Source: Nemertoderma westbladi
Taxonomy: Eukaryota; Xenacoelomorpha; Nemertodermatida; Nemertodermatidae
DNA length: 64,000 nucleotides
Assembly (NCBI GenBank): GCA_032718475.1
Contig: JAUCBJ010004059.1
Location: forward strand, 1 to 64,000
Reading direction: 5' to 3'
A program made the translations under genes and the position numbers. Position 1 is the stretch's first letter. Every line of letters begins with the position of its first letter. The notes beneath the pieces were generated by a model. That model was not told the origin of the DNA. It saw only the letters and a list, made by a program, of their open reading frames with translations, and ran no database searches. Positions 42,510 to 55,330 of the stretch are shown one piece after another.

Positions 42510-44115
42510 GTAGTTTACATAGCGTAGGCTAAATAAGGATGGACAAGAGCGAAATACAAGGTACGAAGGATATTTAGGGGGAAAATATATCGTAATTTAT
42601 AAAATATACCAGATACCCTAGACAATTTTTTTAGAAGAAAGGAAATATGTGTGTCCCATTTTAATTTATTATCGATATTTAGTCCCAGGTATTTGACAGA
42701 TTTCACTTCTTGTAGTATGTTGTCTTTAAATTTTACATGTGGCACGGGGCCTAGATTTGTTCTATTTGTGTAAATTGTATATTCTGTTTTTTTTAGGTTG
42801 ATTGATAGCTTATTATCTTGTAGCCATTTTGAAATTTTATCGCGTTCAAGGTTAAAACCACTTACAAAAATACTACCAGCATCTTTAGAAAATTGTAAGA
42901 GGCTAGTGTCATCTGCAAATAATGTTGTATATAAGTTAGTTGCATTAGGGAGGTCATTTATATAAATTAAAAACAAAACCGGACCCAAAATACTGCCCTG
43001 GGGGACCCCACAGACAATTAATAGGACAGGGATCAGATAACGTATTCCCCAATGAGACTGCCTGCACTCTATTTTGGAGATAATCTCTGAAAAAATGTAG
43101 CGGTATCCCTCTAATTCCGTATCCGCTCATTTTATTTATTAAAATTTTGTGGTCCAGACAGTCAAAAGCCTTCTTAAGGTCTAGGAACACTACACACGCA
43201 TCCAGTGCTTCCAGTATCTATTATCGTCCAGTGCTTCGCGTATTCTTTCAACAATATTTAATATCGCTTGGCTGGTAGTAATTTTTTTTACGAAAACCAA
43301 ATTGATTTTTGTTAAAAATTAAAAAATTATCTAGGTATGACTGCAGTTGAGAATTCACAATTTTCTCTAGTATTTTACTGAATACGGGAAGGACGCTGAT
43401 TGGGCGATAATTAGATGTATCCATGGGGTCACCTCCTTTATATATGGGGAATACTTTAGCACATTTTAAAATGTCAGGAAAAAATCCTCTAGATACTGTA
43501 TACTCAAGTTGAAGAGGTGATTTAAGTGTATCGAGAGGGGCCGCAAGTTTTATTAATTTAATTGGGAACGTATCATTAATTGCAGATGAGTCATTGAGTT
43601 GTAACAGAAGATATTCGACCTCAACCGGCGAGGTGTCGATTAATTGAAAGGACTGATGGTGCTTATTTTGAATAAATCTAGTATGGGACCTATTAGAGGG
43701 AACTATATTGTCAGCTAAATGTTTACCTATCGTTGAAAAAAACTCACTGAACTCCATAGCGATTTCACTTTCAGTTTCTAAAAATATAGGTTTCGATGTA
43801 ATACAATTTCATTTTAATTTGTTGGGAATTTTGGTCTTCCTATTGCGACTCAGCGCACCATTTATAGTCTGCCGTGTTTCGTGTTCGATTTATTTTCTTT
43901 AAACTGATTGACATAGAAATTTTTTTCAGCTTTCCTGTATAATTTTGTGCATATGTTTCTGTATGTTTTTTATTTATTTAGATTCTCATCCGTGGGTTTT
44001 GAGATATACCGAGCATACAGCTTATTTTTTTTTATAGAACATTTTATTAAAAAATGAGTTATCCACGGACGACGCGAGGTGTATTTCTTTGTCTGAATTT
44101 TTTTTGGCAGATGAT
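42510..44115 (-). mobile_element. CR1/Jockey-group LINE remnant
   Basis: Degenerate reverse transcriptase on the minus strand in at least three frames. One frame (43757-43248) has YRPISVLPVFSKILEKIV, a second (43190-42954) FLDLKKAFDCLDH, and a third (42988-42515) GPVLFLIYINDLP and LFADD. The pre-RT region up to about 44115 reads PWITHFLIKCSIKKNKLY. The 3' end is lost at the junction with the 41-bp satellite (about 42500), and the endonuclease is missing. Confidence 0.85.
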
Positions 44116-44277
44116 TTTCACATGTTTTCAAATTTATTATAGAAATTTTTAAATTTGTCCTTGTCTTCTACAACCGGTAGGTAGGTAATGCAGTAGCCTA
44201 CTGGCTGTCAGGCAATTAATAATGAATACCAAACTATTGTTTATGTGGTAACCATGGCGGCGTGACTTTACATCGCT
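44116..44277. repeat. Dispersed repeat related to 55490-55620
   Basis: Contains ACCGGTAGGTAGGTAATGCAG and CTGGCTGTCAGGCAA; the reverse-orientation counterpart lies at 55540-55620. Confidence 0.55.
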
Positions 44278-46038
44278 GGTGTATGTATACTAACCTCGCG
44301 AACATTATACTACCGAGGGCCCCCGCCAAGGTGCAATAGAAACCAACCCAGCCCGCGGTCTGCTGGTGTATGTATACTAACCTCGCGAACATTATACTAC
44401 CGAGGGCCCCCGCCAAGGTGCAATAGAAACCAACCCAGCCCGCGGTCTGCTGGTGTATGTATACTAACCTCGCGAACATTATACTACCGAGGGCCCCCAC
44501 CAAGGTGCAATAGAAACCAACCCAGCCCGCGGTCTGCTGGTGTATGTATACTAACCTCGCGAACATTATACTACCGAGGGCCCCCGCCAAGGTGCAATAG
44601 AAACCAACCCAGCCCGCGGTCTGCTGGTGTATGTATACTAACCTCGCGAACATTATACTACCGAGGGACCCCGCCAAGGTGCAATAGAAACCAACCCAGC
44701 CCGCGGTCTGCTGGTGTATGTATACTAACCTAGCGAACATTATACTACCGAGGGACCCCGCCAAGGTGCAATAGAAACCAACCCAGCCCGCGGTCTGCTG
44801 GTGTATGTATACTAACCTCGCGAACATTATACTACCGAGGGACCCCGCCAAGGTGCAATAGAAACCAACCCAGCCCGCGGTCTGCTGGTGTATGTATACT
44901 AACCTCGCGAACATTATACTACCGAGGGACCCCGCCAAGGTGCAATAGAAACCAACCCAGCCCGCGGTCTGCTGGTGTATGTATACTAACCTCGCGAACA
45001 TTATACTACCGAGGGACCCCGCCAAGGTGCAATAGAAACCAACCCAGCCCGCGGTCTGCTGGTGTATGTATACTAACCTCGCGAACATTATACTACCGAG
45101 GGCCCCCGCCAAGGTGCAATAGAAACCAACCCAGCCCGCGGTCTGCTGGTGTATGTATGTATACTAACCTCGCGAACATTATACTACCGAGGGCCCCCGC
45201 CAAGGTGCAATAGAAACCAACCCAGTCCGCGGTCTGCTGGTGTATGTATGTATACTAACCTCGCGAACATTATACTACCGAGGGCCCCCGCCAAGGTGCA
45301 ATAGAAACCAACCCAGTCCGCGGTCTGCTGGTGTATGTATGTATACTAACCTCGCGAACATTATACTACCGAGGGCCCCCGCCAAGGTGCAATAGAAACC
45401 AACCCAGCCCGCGGTCTGCTGGTGTATGTATACTAACCTCGCGAACATTATACTACCGAGGGCCCCCGCCAAGGTGCAATAGAAACCAACCCAGCCCGCG
45501 GTCTGCTGGTGTATGTATACTAACCTCGCGAACATTATACTACCGAGGGACCCCGCCAAGGTGCAATAGAAACCAACCCAGCCCGCGGTCTGCTGGTGTA
45601 TGTATACTAACCTCGCGAACATTATACTACCGAGGGCCCCCGCCAAGGTGCAATAGAAACCAACCCAGCCCGCGGTCTGCTGGTGTATGTATGTATACTA
45701 ACCTCGCGAACATTATACTACCGAGGGCCCCCGCCAAGGTGCAATAGAAACCAACCCAGCCCGCGGTCTGCTGGTGTATGTATACTAACCTCGCGAACAT
45801 TATACTACCGAGGCCCCCGCCAAGGTGCAATAGAAACCAACCCAGCCCGCGGTCTGCTGGTGTATGTATACTAACCTCGCGAACATTATACTACCGAGGG
45901 CCCCCGCCAAGGTGCAATAGAAACCAACCCAGCCCGCGGTCTGCTGGTGTATGTATACTAACCTCGCGAACATTATACTACCGAGGGCCCCCGCCAAGGT
46001 GCAATAGAAACCAACCCAGCCCGCGGTCTGCTGGTGTA
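44278..46038. repeat. 87-bp minisatellite, about 20 copies
   Basis: The unit carries GGTGTATGTATACTAACCTC, GCGAACATTATACTACCGAG and CCAACCCAGCCCGCGGTCTG. Some units have an extra GTAT (91 bp) and one has a 1-bp deletion near 45813. The 87-bp length keeps frames open on both strands (29 residues per unit), but the 4-bp variants break them, arguing against coding. Confidence 0.97.
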
Positions 46039-47236
46039 TATTGATGTTCTCCAAATCGACGCCAAGAACTGAGAGATATGACGTCATAAACCCAGAGTAT
46101 AACGAGTAAACAAGTGAAACTTTCCAGAAGTTTCTCGATCTAAAATAGAAACACCGATGAGCCAAAATAATTTACGCCAAATTAAATTACTGTGAGTTGC
46201 AAAAAGTATAGCAAAAATTAAAAAAGTAGAAGATTTTTCGTATTCCCACGGTATTATATTTACCAAGTGATGTTAGTACAGACTCGAGAGAATAGAGAAA
46301 AAAATACAGTAAATATAAAGATAAACGAGTCAGGAACTTGAACTGAAACTAAAATTGACCCGTAAGGTCCTCCGTCTTTATCAGAAATATTGCAAAAAAA
46401 CGTATGTTTGTAATTTTAATCATTCTACTTTCGCGTCTACTTTCGCGTTTATCTTTGCTAAATGTTAAAAATGGATGTCAACTCACTGAAAAGTATAGAG
46501 AACTAATGTTCTTTTTTGTAATATAAAGTAATTTAATTCTAAATTTTTTACCTTTCCATGGTTCATTCTTTAATACAAAATATTAGAAATTATGTTTTTT
46601 AATTAATTTAATTATAGTATTTTACTATATTGCTTCCATAGTTACTGCGATTCAAATTATCGTACTATACAACTCCTGATGATGCCTCACTCAATGTTAA
46701 ATAATTTAGTGAATACTCGAATGTATAGTAGTGGAGACTAGAGATACGCTCAACTACTTAACCCAATATTGGATATTGAGTTCTGTCTTGGAGTTCGCCT
46801 TGCAGACTATAAAATTATAATATAATTATAATTTTCGATGTGGTCAAAACCCGATGATTCGATTTACAGCTTATCAGGAACTCACCTGACAATTTTAATA
46901 ATTCCGAGTTTGAATTCGGTTCTGGTGGACGACGCCGAAGCGGTGGGCGGTTTGGGTGGCTTCGCGGGGAAGTAAAGCAAGACGAGTATAAAAAGTACGA
47001 CACAGGCGCCAAATTCTAAAGAAATTAAAACAAATATAATGAAAAGAAAGCGTACAGAGAAATTCAACAATTGTTGCTCAGATTAGGCTGAATTTAATGA
47101 AGTGCTCATAGTGTACAGTATACTGCAATTTAAGTAGTACCGAGGTGGATCATTTCAAACACAGGACGTTATGTCTTGAAAAATAAATGGGGTTATCGCA
47201 TGGCGTATGTTGGAATAGAGTTATGTTATCAGAGAT
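46039..47236. other. AT-rich spacer
   Basis: No gene recognised. Short minus-strand frames at 46815-47070 lack motifs. Confidence 0.4.
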
Positions 47237-49800
47237 TTAAATATAATTTAGAATATGTCGTTTATATGACTTTGAGAATGAGTTTTTAGAGTTTTTGATC
47301 TTGATTTCAGAGGGAACCGAGTTCCAGATGGTTGGGCCCTGATAACGGATAGAGCATTGGGAGGAATCTAATCTAACTAAAGGGACGATGAAGCCAAAAG
47401 GGACAGCCAAGCGGGTAGAATATCCATGAGAGATTTTTTTTAAATAATTTACCGATGGGGGAGGTTGGAAGAATAGTGTTATTATTTGCGTCGTACATAA
47501 GTAAGGCGGTTTGATGTTTGTATAGAAGGTCAATGGGTAAAATAGATAACGATTTGTAAATAGGGTAGGATGATGAACGGCTGTGAGAAAATGTAATACA
47601 ACGAATTATTTTATTAATTTTGGTACGTAGGGGTTTAAGCGTAGAATGGGTTTTTCCCCAAATGAAGATACCATATAATAGATAGGGGTGGATAAGGGAA
47701 AAATATAGTTGGCGTAAGATATTTAATGGAAAAATGTATCTGAGTTTAGAGAATAAACCACCGGTTTTGGAGATTTTATAAATTATTGAATTAATATGTG
47801 ACTTCCAGCAAAGTTTATTATCAACCGAAATACCTAAAAATATTGTTGAGATTTTAAAATCGATAGGAGTATTATTTATTTGAATTTTAAGATCTGTGGG
47901 GTTAAAACGTTTGTTAGAAAGGATAGTATATTCAGTTTTGGTTAGATTTAAGGAGAGTTTGTTATCAGACAACCAATCAGAAAGGGTGTTGAGTTCAGAG
48001 TTAACATTGTCGCTTAGTAGAGGTAAGTTCGAACAAGTGGCGTATAGAGTAGTGTCATCGGCAAAGAGCGTAGTGAAAAGTCGGGTAGCGTTTGGGAGGT
48101 CGTTAATGTAAAGGAGGAATAGGAGGGGGGACAAGGTGGCGCCTTGAGGTACGCCGGTGTTTAGAGGAAGGTAGGATGATGTATTATTTCCAATAGAAAC
48201 GCATTGGGAGCGAGCAGAGAGATAGCTGGAAAATAATTGTAGAGGTAGGCAGCGGATACCATAGCAGGAGAGTTTTTGGAGAAGTATATCGTGGTTAATT
48301 GTGTCGAACGCTTTTTTTAGATCAATATATATTACACAGGAATAATTTTTATTGTCGAGGTACTGGTGTAAATTTTCAATGACGGATAGCAGGGCATGAG
48401 AGGCGGAAACCAGGAAACTTGGGGCGGAAACCATATTGGCAGGATGAAAGGATCGATAATTTATGTATGTAGGAGAGAAGCTGCGAGTTAATTAATTGTT
48501 CAAAAATTTTACTAAGAATTGGCAAGAGAGAGATGGGACGGTAATTATTTCGATCGCAGTGTTCACCTGATTTAAAAACTGGGATAACTTTGGCGTTTTT
48601 TAAAGTGTCCGGGAAAAAACCGTGGGAAATAGATATATTAAAGAGATAACTTAGGATATCAGATAATTGCTTAGCAGCTAGAATAAATAAGCGAGTTGGA
48701 AAAGGGTCATTGGAGGCAGTGTGTGGGTCTAGTTGTAGTAGTTTATATTCAACTTCAATAGGACAGGTTTCGATTAACGAGAAAGAATTGCGATGTGGGG
48801 TTTATGTGGCGAGTTGGTCTGCGTGGTGAAGAGGGAATTGTACTAGCTACAGTAGTGATTGGCCAATAGTGGAAAAGTGTTGATTGAATAGATCTGTTAT
48901 AGAAGTTGGGTCAGTAATTGTTTCAGTAGAAAGATCAGTTTTAACAGTGAGTTTAGTTGGGAATTTGGAGGAGTTGTTTCTATTTAGCGCCGAATTTATT
49001 ATAATCCACGTTTTTTTAATGTTACCGGCATTTTCTTGGAACTGTCTGGTGTAGTATTTTTTCTCAGCTGTGCGGAGAATAGAGGTTAATTTATTTCTGT
49101 AAACTGTAAAATTCTTGTGATTGCTGGAAGTGGGATTTTTAATGTGATGTTTTAATGTTAATGTTAGTGAATATATGGTCGATTAGTGTTTCAGAGTGAT
49201 TGGTGCGGTTGGATAATTCAGAATGAAAAATTCGAGTGGGTTTGTTAATCAGTTGTACGAAGCCGTACGAAGACATTAGGTCGACATAGGAAGAGGAATC
49301 AGTGTTCGGTTTAAGTAAGTTAATATTCATGTCCCCGGTTATAATAATGTCAAGGTTATTTTTTGTAAATTTAGAAAGTGTAGAGTCAAGTAAGGATAGA
49401 AAGTCAGCGTGAACAATGGTGTCAGGGCGATATATTGTACCAATTATAAGAGGTTTGGAATTACGGGGACGGTTAATTTTAACCAAAGTGCTGTCGAGCC
49501 CAGCCATCTGAATATCTGGATAATCGCTGATTTCAAGATTATTTGATACAAAAATAGCAGTACCACCTCGGTTTAATTTTATTCCATACGAACGATTGGT
49601 TAAAATTGGGTCTTGGTATCCAGCAATTTTGATGAGTTCAAGCAGAGAGTGGTCGGCTGTAAGGAAAGTTTCAGAAAAAGTTAGTACATCAAATTTTAAT
49701 TTCAGAGATAAAAGAAAATCTAATAATGCTGAATGATTTTTAGGTAAAGAGCGGCAGTTTAGGTGAATAATTTTTATAGACGAGCCTTTTTTTAATAATC
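47237..49800 (-). mobile_element. CR1/Jockey-group LINE with endonuclease and RT, frameshifted
   Basis: Minus-strand order: endonuclease from about 49800 to 49139 (SETFL, NRGGTAIFVS, IIGTIYRPD, IIITGDMNINLL, LIDHIF), linker 49138-48440 in disrupted frames (FNQHFSTIG, then FPTRLF and YRPISLL-type words), then RT from 48434 (YIDLKKAFDTINHDIL, TGVPQGATLSPLLFLLYIND, LFADDTTLY) to about 47237. Frames break near 49139, 48780, 48430 and 47400, so it is inactive. It resembles the remnant at 42510-44115 (shared SKLRYIFPLNILR-type segment), indicating one LINE family. Confidence 0.88.
47373..48434 (-). pseudogene. LINE reverse transcriptase, longest intact stretch
   Basis: A 353-residue frame covering the RT palm and thumb with the FADD catalytic pair and the conserved KLRYIFPLNILRQLYFSLIH segment. 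Both ends are cut by frameshifts. Confidence 0.8.
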
Positions 49801-51060
49801 TGTAATAATCTTTATTAATCTGCTGCTCAGTGCAGGTTCCTTTGTCATGGTTTATATTATTTAAATTTGAATGAGGATCGAGGTGACTAAAAGTTTGGCT
49901 GAGAATGTCAGACTCCAGGAAGGTAGAACTGGCTGAACAAAAAATATCAAGATCGGATGACGGAACTGAAAAAATGGAAATATTTCAAGAGAACAAAAAT
50001 TACAAAATAAATTAGTGGGTCTGGACACAACTTCCTGCAGGGTGAGATACGTTCCACATTGGTAGTGATAGTAGTTGCAGCATATTGCACACCGGACAGA
50101 TTGGTTTGAATAAACAAAAGGGGAGAATCAAAACGCACAAGAGGAATGGGATTCGGGCATAAAAAATAAAGACTGGTTGAATTTAAGTAAACAGAAAGCA
50201 CCAAATTGATAAGCTAGCGCCACTGATTGCACTGTACCATTAGTAATAAAGCACACCCACAAGCAAATAACAAACAGAACGTGATTTGCACAAGTTATCT
50301 AGACCATTTTATACACCAAAAGGGATAGAGAAGTGTCATTCAGGGACCTTTAGAGTTCTTAAGGGTAAAGTTAAAATTTTCGTATATTTTAGATAGCATT
50401 TCCTTTCTTCATTCCCTCATTGTATGTCAAAATAAATAAAATACTTTGTTCACTATATTCCTCCTGAAATTAAAACAAACAAAACAACGTTTTAGCAATT
50501 TTATAAAGAAGGGGTCCTCCAGATGACAATGGGTCGCCCTATTCGAAGGAGAAATAACGTGCTTTTCAAATATACAACAAGATCGCGCGTTTTCAACAAT
50601 AACTTGATGAGTTTGAGAAAAGATAGAAACAGATCAGGAAAAAAGTGCAGGCCGAAAGTGTTCAGGACCGGTTCAAATCCCTAAAAATGTTAATCTCATT
50701 TATTTTGGGTTAAAACGTGGGATTCGACTGATTTCAGTAGCAGAAAAGATAATAATTATGTTAAATCGCATCAAGTTTCTTAAAGGTGTAGAGATAATTA
50801 TTATGTCTGCTTGGCAACAACCAGAATGGTTTCCACAAATGTATTCTTATATGCCAAGGACAAGCTGTCGGCTGTCATTATGTTGTAGTTTGTAGACATA
50901 TTTTTAAGGCATAGTCTGTTTTGGATCAGAAAACTATCTAGTAAGAAAAAATAACGTCATTCATAAACATAAATCATTTATTAATATTTAAATAAAACTT
51001 ATAAACTATTAATACATTTTAATGTGAAAATTTAATTCGAAAAATGATCGTAACAATATA
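49801..51060. other. Region between LINE and GTF3C5
   Basis: 49947-50204 (minus) has an 85-residue frame that may be the 5' part of the LINE, without clear motifs. The rest is AT-rich and shows nothing recognisable. Minus-strand AATAAA-like words near 50970-50980 could serve as the GTF3C5 polyadenylation signal. Confidence 0.4.
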
Positions 51061-51157
51061 TCATGACAGTTTAACGGCCCTATCTCTAAGATTATACAAA
51101 ATATGTACAAACATCTTATTGCAGCTCCCATAAACGACAGACCTCCTACACTCCCCC

Positions 51158-51484
51158 CTACTCCCCACCACCCCCAGTCTCTCCCACCCCACCAACCACA
51201 GTCTCTCCCACCCCACCAACCCCAGTCTCTCCCACCCTCTCTTCACTCCCAACAATGTTCTCCTTTATTCTCGTATGAACGTAACTCCTTATCATATCGA
51301 TAGTCCTGGCTTCCAACCACCCGGTCACTGGGTGACAGGAGTCACCTTCCATCCCGTCATTCATCGCCACCATCTCCCGCACCCGGTCCAGTAGAATGTC
51401 GCACAACTGGTAGACAAAGAAGCGTTGCATGGGGACCGTATCCGGGTAGAAGTAAACGAGAGATTCCGCGACCTCGTCGCTAAG
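51158..51484 (-). CDS. GTF3C5: TFIIIC subunit 5, coding exon 2 (C-terminus)
   Basis: Residues 383-490. The exon begins after a TTTAG acceptor (51486-51485) in phase 0. It encodes LSDEVAESLVYFYPD, then RFFVYQLCDILLDRVREMVA and GWLEARTIDMIRSYV, which align with the end of vertebrate GTF3C5. Vertebrate proteins then carry a long acidic tail. Here the tail is a low-complexity VGETGVGGVGE-type repeat ending GGGGE, with only scattered glutamates. The stop is at 51160-51158. Confidence 0.88.
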   Translation of the reverse strand, partial: LSDEVAESLVYFYPDTVPMQRFFVYQLCDILLDRVREMVAMNDGMEGDSCHPVTGWLEARTIDMIRSYVHTRIKENIVGSEERVGETGVGGVGETVVGGVGETGGGGE

Positions 51485-51830
51485 CTAAAGATAAAGTTAA
51501 ACATTAAACAGGCGATCTAATATATTATTTAAAATTAAAAGAAATAATAATAAAACAAATCAAATAAAAAACAGAGTCATAGGGGAGGGGGGTGCGAAAA
51601 GGAAATTAATTTATTGTTTTGGGTATAAACACTAAACAGTGTCACTCTAACCTGTTCCTTTCTTACAATTTCGAAAAAATAGAGAAAGAATAGCGAAAAA
51701 ATACCCTAAAATATTTAAAACTTAAAATTTATATTTTTTGTACCCACCGCCCTTTTACCCTAATAATACCTTGTAGAAAAGAGTCTATCATGCAATAATT
51801 TAGAAACTGAAAGTAATATGAATCGTTTAC
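51485..51830 (-). other. GTF3C5 intron with 68-bp-family relic
   Basis: A 346-bp intron with GTAAAC donor and TTTAG acceptor. At 51612-51662 it holds a relic of the dispersed unit (TTTATTGTTTTGGGTATAAA, CTAACCTGTTCCTTTC). Confidence 0.75.
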
Positions 51831-52976
51831 CTTAACGCCCCGACTGGAGACTCCCGGCTGCCCAGGCGACTGGTTCTGCCCGAATATGGAGCCGATAAAT
51901 ACGGACCTCCGGGTGGCCACGTTGTTTCGCTGTGTTACGAACTGGTGCTCCAGGTGGCGAGTCACTTTAAGATGGACCGAGGCGAACTCGTCTCCCTTGA
52001 GACGGAAATCGACCTTCTGGTAGATCTTGGCGGACTTCTCCTTGGAAGGATCGAACCCGAATCGGATCCATAAGGTGCGCCAAGGGCCGGAACTCATGTA
52101 GAAGGCGAGGCAGGGGAGGATGTTCTTGAGTTTGTGTTGGTGGAGGCCGGTTCGTAGGGTTATAGCGGCTCGCGACCAGATTGGGCGCTCCGTGAAGGCC
52201 TCGTGGAGAGTCGATAAATCCGCGGTGCAACCGGCGGGAGGGAAGGAGACCTTGGGAGGGGGGTGAGTCGGGACCGGGTCGCCCAGGGCTACCGAGACCG
52301 CGTGCGAGACGCGAGAACGACGGGTAGAAGCCACGGAACCGTCGGCGCCCGGGTAGTAGTCGGCGCCGGTCGCGGTCTGCGGGGTCTGTCGGAAGAACGA
52401 CGGCTGTGGTTTACCGGAACGAGAGAAGATAGGAGGAGGGAGGAACAAAGGAACCGTTCTACTCGCGAGGAAGTTAGGAGTCATTATACCACGCAGAGTA
52501 ATGTCCGGGAGAATGTCCGTGTATTTGTCGTCCGATTGTCGTACTACAGGTAAATACTGAAAGTCTGACATACTGCTGAACCGGTATGTACCTTCTACTC
52601 TACCTACCAGCTCGTAATTTAAAAGAACAGGGTTTTCCGAGGAGTTTTTCTTGCGTTTTGTGCGGATTTTTATGAGAACGGAGTGTTTGGAGACCGGGTC
52701 GCCGGACAGACTGTGGCAGAACGGGTCGGCCGGACGGAATTTAATCTCGAGTCGTCGGTTGGCGTCGGAGGCAACCATGGTTAGTTGATCGATTCCGCCC
52801 ATCGTCGCCAGGGCGCGCTCCTCGTTCTGTACTATCGCCGGGTATTCCACGCAGATAACGGGCGCTGGAGGGGGCCCTGTCGCGTTGGTTGCGTACGTGT
52901 AAGTAGGGACGCTTGTTGTCACGGAAAACACCGGGGTTGCACCGGTACCGGTAGATGAATTGCATTGTGAATCCAT
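51831..52976 (-). CDS. GTF3C5: TFIIIC subunit 5, coding exon 1
   Basis: A component of TFIIIC, the Pol III factor that recognises A and B boxes of tRNA and 5S genes; this subunit (yeast Tfc1/tau95) contributes to A-box recognition. Residues 1-382 lie in this exon. ICVEYPAIVQNEERALATMG and EIKFRPADPFCH match the N-terminal dimerisation domain. FSSMSDFQYLPVV and LPLFLPPPIFSR-like PLFLPPPIFSRSGKP follow. The DNA-binding part has RPIWSRAAI, SSGPWRTLWIRFGFDPSKE and AKIYQKVDFR, all hallmark segments. The ATG at 52976 gives a short Ser/Thr-rich leader. The exon ends at AAG|GTAAAC, phase 0. The region between (residues about 200-260) is proline/alanine-rich and variable. Confidence 0.93.
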
Positions 52977-53125
52977 CTTGATTTAAATGGTACAGGCTGA
53001 CAGGTGAGCGTGAGCCAAGGCCGAGCAGATCTTCGGTCTTTACAGTACCGCAGTCAGGCAGTACACTGTGCACTGGTACATTACCGGTAAGTAGGCCTAG
53101 TACAGTTGTAGTAGGCACAAGGGGG
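52977..53125 (-). promoter_or_regulatory. Promoter/5' UTR zone of GTF3C5
   Basis: Just upstream of the start on the minus strand: AGGCCTAC, GTACAGT, TTACCGGTAA, CTGCGGTACTGTAAAG. Same vocabulary as the other host promoters, but shorter. The role is inferred. Confidence 0.45.
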
Positions 53126-53613
53126 TGTAGGCCTACAAGAAGACTACAAAAACAGAAAAATAATATTAAATAAAAAAATGGTTTTTTTAATCATTAATAA
53201 AGTAGGAATATATCCATTTTCTAGAAAAGAAAGATCAAGAGTCCCCGAATTCTGTAGGTATTCAGGTATTTCCAAAACCCTTCGGTCAACCTCAATCTGT
53301 TAATCTGTATTTCTTCAGAGCCGGTGATTCCGGACGATTTAAGGATGCCACTATCATCTTACTTTATTTTACTGAAATAATAATTGCATTACAGTAGTAG
53401 AGATACTACATGATTGGAATGTAGTAGAGGTAATATTTTTATAGCAAATATATTTTCATAGGATATACTGTACGGTGCTATTGGAGATTGCTAAAGGTAT
53501 GCCTTTAGTAGTTTTTTTTACTGTACCTAACGATTTTGAGTTTTGAATATCAGCCGGTAGATTGTTCCGTACTTTACTGACTGATATGATATGTAATAAA
53601 TAGTTACTTATTT
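53126..53613. other. AT-rich spacer
   Basis: No gene recognised. Confidence 0.4.
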
Positions 53614-54516
53614 ACACCATGACCCGTAATATAGTGTCATTTTCTGAATGACACGGACACCCCCCAAATTTTTCTACAAATCTTCATCAAATTGCTTGAA
53701 ATTGGAAACACAACTACTAGTTTAACTCACCGTGGTTGTTACCATGAAGCCGGAATTTTCGATTTCGCTTTTAAATTTTATTTATAAGTGTTTTAAAAAA
53801 GTGTCTTTTTCGAAATCGCACCCTCTGTATCATTGCCATTCTTCACTTTAGTCGTAATTTTTTCACATCAATAGAAAGCTTGCGTTGAAAGGATTCCAAA
53901 TATGTAGCAATATCTGAATTTCATTGAGAAACAGCTGAGAAATAGGCGTTTAAAGATTGCAAGAATTATTGTTCGCCGCAAGCCATTTATTCTATTTAAT
54001 AAATACACAAAATTCTAGAACGTGTTATTTATTTTATGAGTTGGTAGGCAACAGCGGTATGCCTATACAATATCTATATTGCATAGCTAATCATTCATAA
54101 ACAAATTGTTCCAGAATATTGTGTATTTATTAAATAGAATAAATGGTCTGCAGTGAACAATAATTCTTGCAATCTTTGAGTGCCCATTTCTCAGCTGTTT
54201 CTCAACGAAATTCAGACATTGTTACATATTTGGAATCCTTGCAACGCAAGCTTTCTATTGATATGAAAAAATTACGACTAAAGTGAAGAATGGCCACGAT
54301 ACGGAGGGTGCGATTTCGGTGCTTTTTTTTAAAACGCTTATGAATAAAATTTAAAGGCGAAATCGAAAATTCCGGCTTCATGGTAACAACCACGGTGAGT
54401 GGAACTAGTTGTGTTTCAAATTTCAAGCAATATGATAAAGATTTGTAAAAAAATTTGGGGGGGGGGGGTCCGTGTATTGAGAAAATGACACTATATTACG
54501 GGTCATGGTGTAATTA
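53614..54516. mobile_element. Palindromic MITE-like element, about 900 bp
   Basis: Two arms of about 400 bp are inverted copies (53614 to about 54025 and about 54110 to 54516) around a core of about 85 bp. The ends read CACCATGACCCGTAATATAG inward on both sides, flanked by TA, compatible with a TA target duplication. No transposase is encoded. Arms differ at scattered positions. A G run lies at 54457-54468. Confidence 0.85.
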
Positions 54517-54589
54517 GAAATTATTTCTGAATAACAAATACTTTTTTTATCAGACTGTGACTACCTTTAATTATTACATTGAAAGATAG

Positions 54590-54700
54590 AGTTTCACCTC
54601 CCTCCTCCTTGCTGGGTGAGCCAGAATCTTTATTATTGGCTTTCATTCTTTAGCTACAAGTGTTTGAAAAAGGTGTCTCCGTCGATATTGCACCAGTATG
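54590..54700. repeat. Dispersed repeat related to 59040-59180
   Basis: Shares in inverted orientation the words TTTCACCTCCCTCCTCCTT, ATTCTTTAGCTAC and CGATATTG with the DENND11 intron 1 segment at 59040-59180. Confidence 0.65.
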
Positions 54701-55330
54701 TTGATATCCGTTGTTTTGTTAAACATCTCGATGTCTCTTGGTGTGAAACTCCCTCACCACGAGGATAATAAGTCTGAGGCTGATGCGTTCCTGGATGTTG
54801 CCAAGCGACTTGCGTCCTGAATTTGAATTTAATTTGAATTTGTTTAATTAATTAAAGACCATATCCGGAACACACATTACAGTAAAATAAACAACTTAAT
54901 CAGAGTAAAATAATACAATATAAACAACAATTAATATATAAGTTAGATATATGAACTTTAGAGATTTAATATTAATTATTAGATTTAAAGATATTTAGAC
55001 GTCTTTACGTAAGATTTCTGATTTATAGGCTAATTAAAATATAACGCAAATAGTTTTCCGACCATTCTTGTTGTTAGCACCATCGGCTCCTAAAGTAAGT
55101 ATCTATTAAGTTCTAAAATAAAATAAATTGGATTAGTTCCACCAAGTTTGCATTAATCAAGTAGTCAATGCACTGAATGTCACACTACCATGCACAATGT
55201 CTATTAATTAATAAAATATTTAATATTTGCAGATCCGATCGGTTATATTTTTAGATTAATTTATTCATAGTTAATTACGAATAAATTAAAATAAAAAATT
55301 TAAATCAAATTTAAGTTAAACCATGTAAAT
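54701..55330. other. AT-rich spacer
   Basis: No gene recognised. Confidence 0.4.

Noticed and set aside
44278-46038. A repeat protein of 29-residue units in the 87-bp array
   Set aside because: The unit is a multiple of three so frames stay open on both strands; 4-bp and 1-bp variants break the frame and no initiation or splice context is visible.
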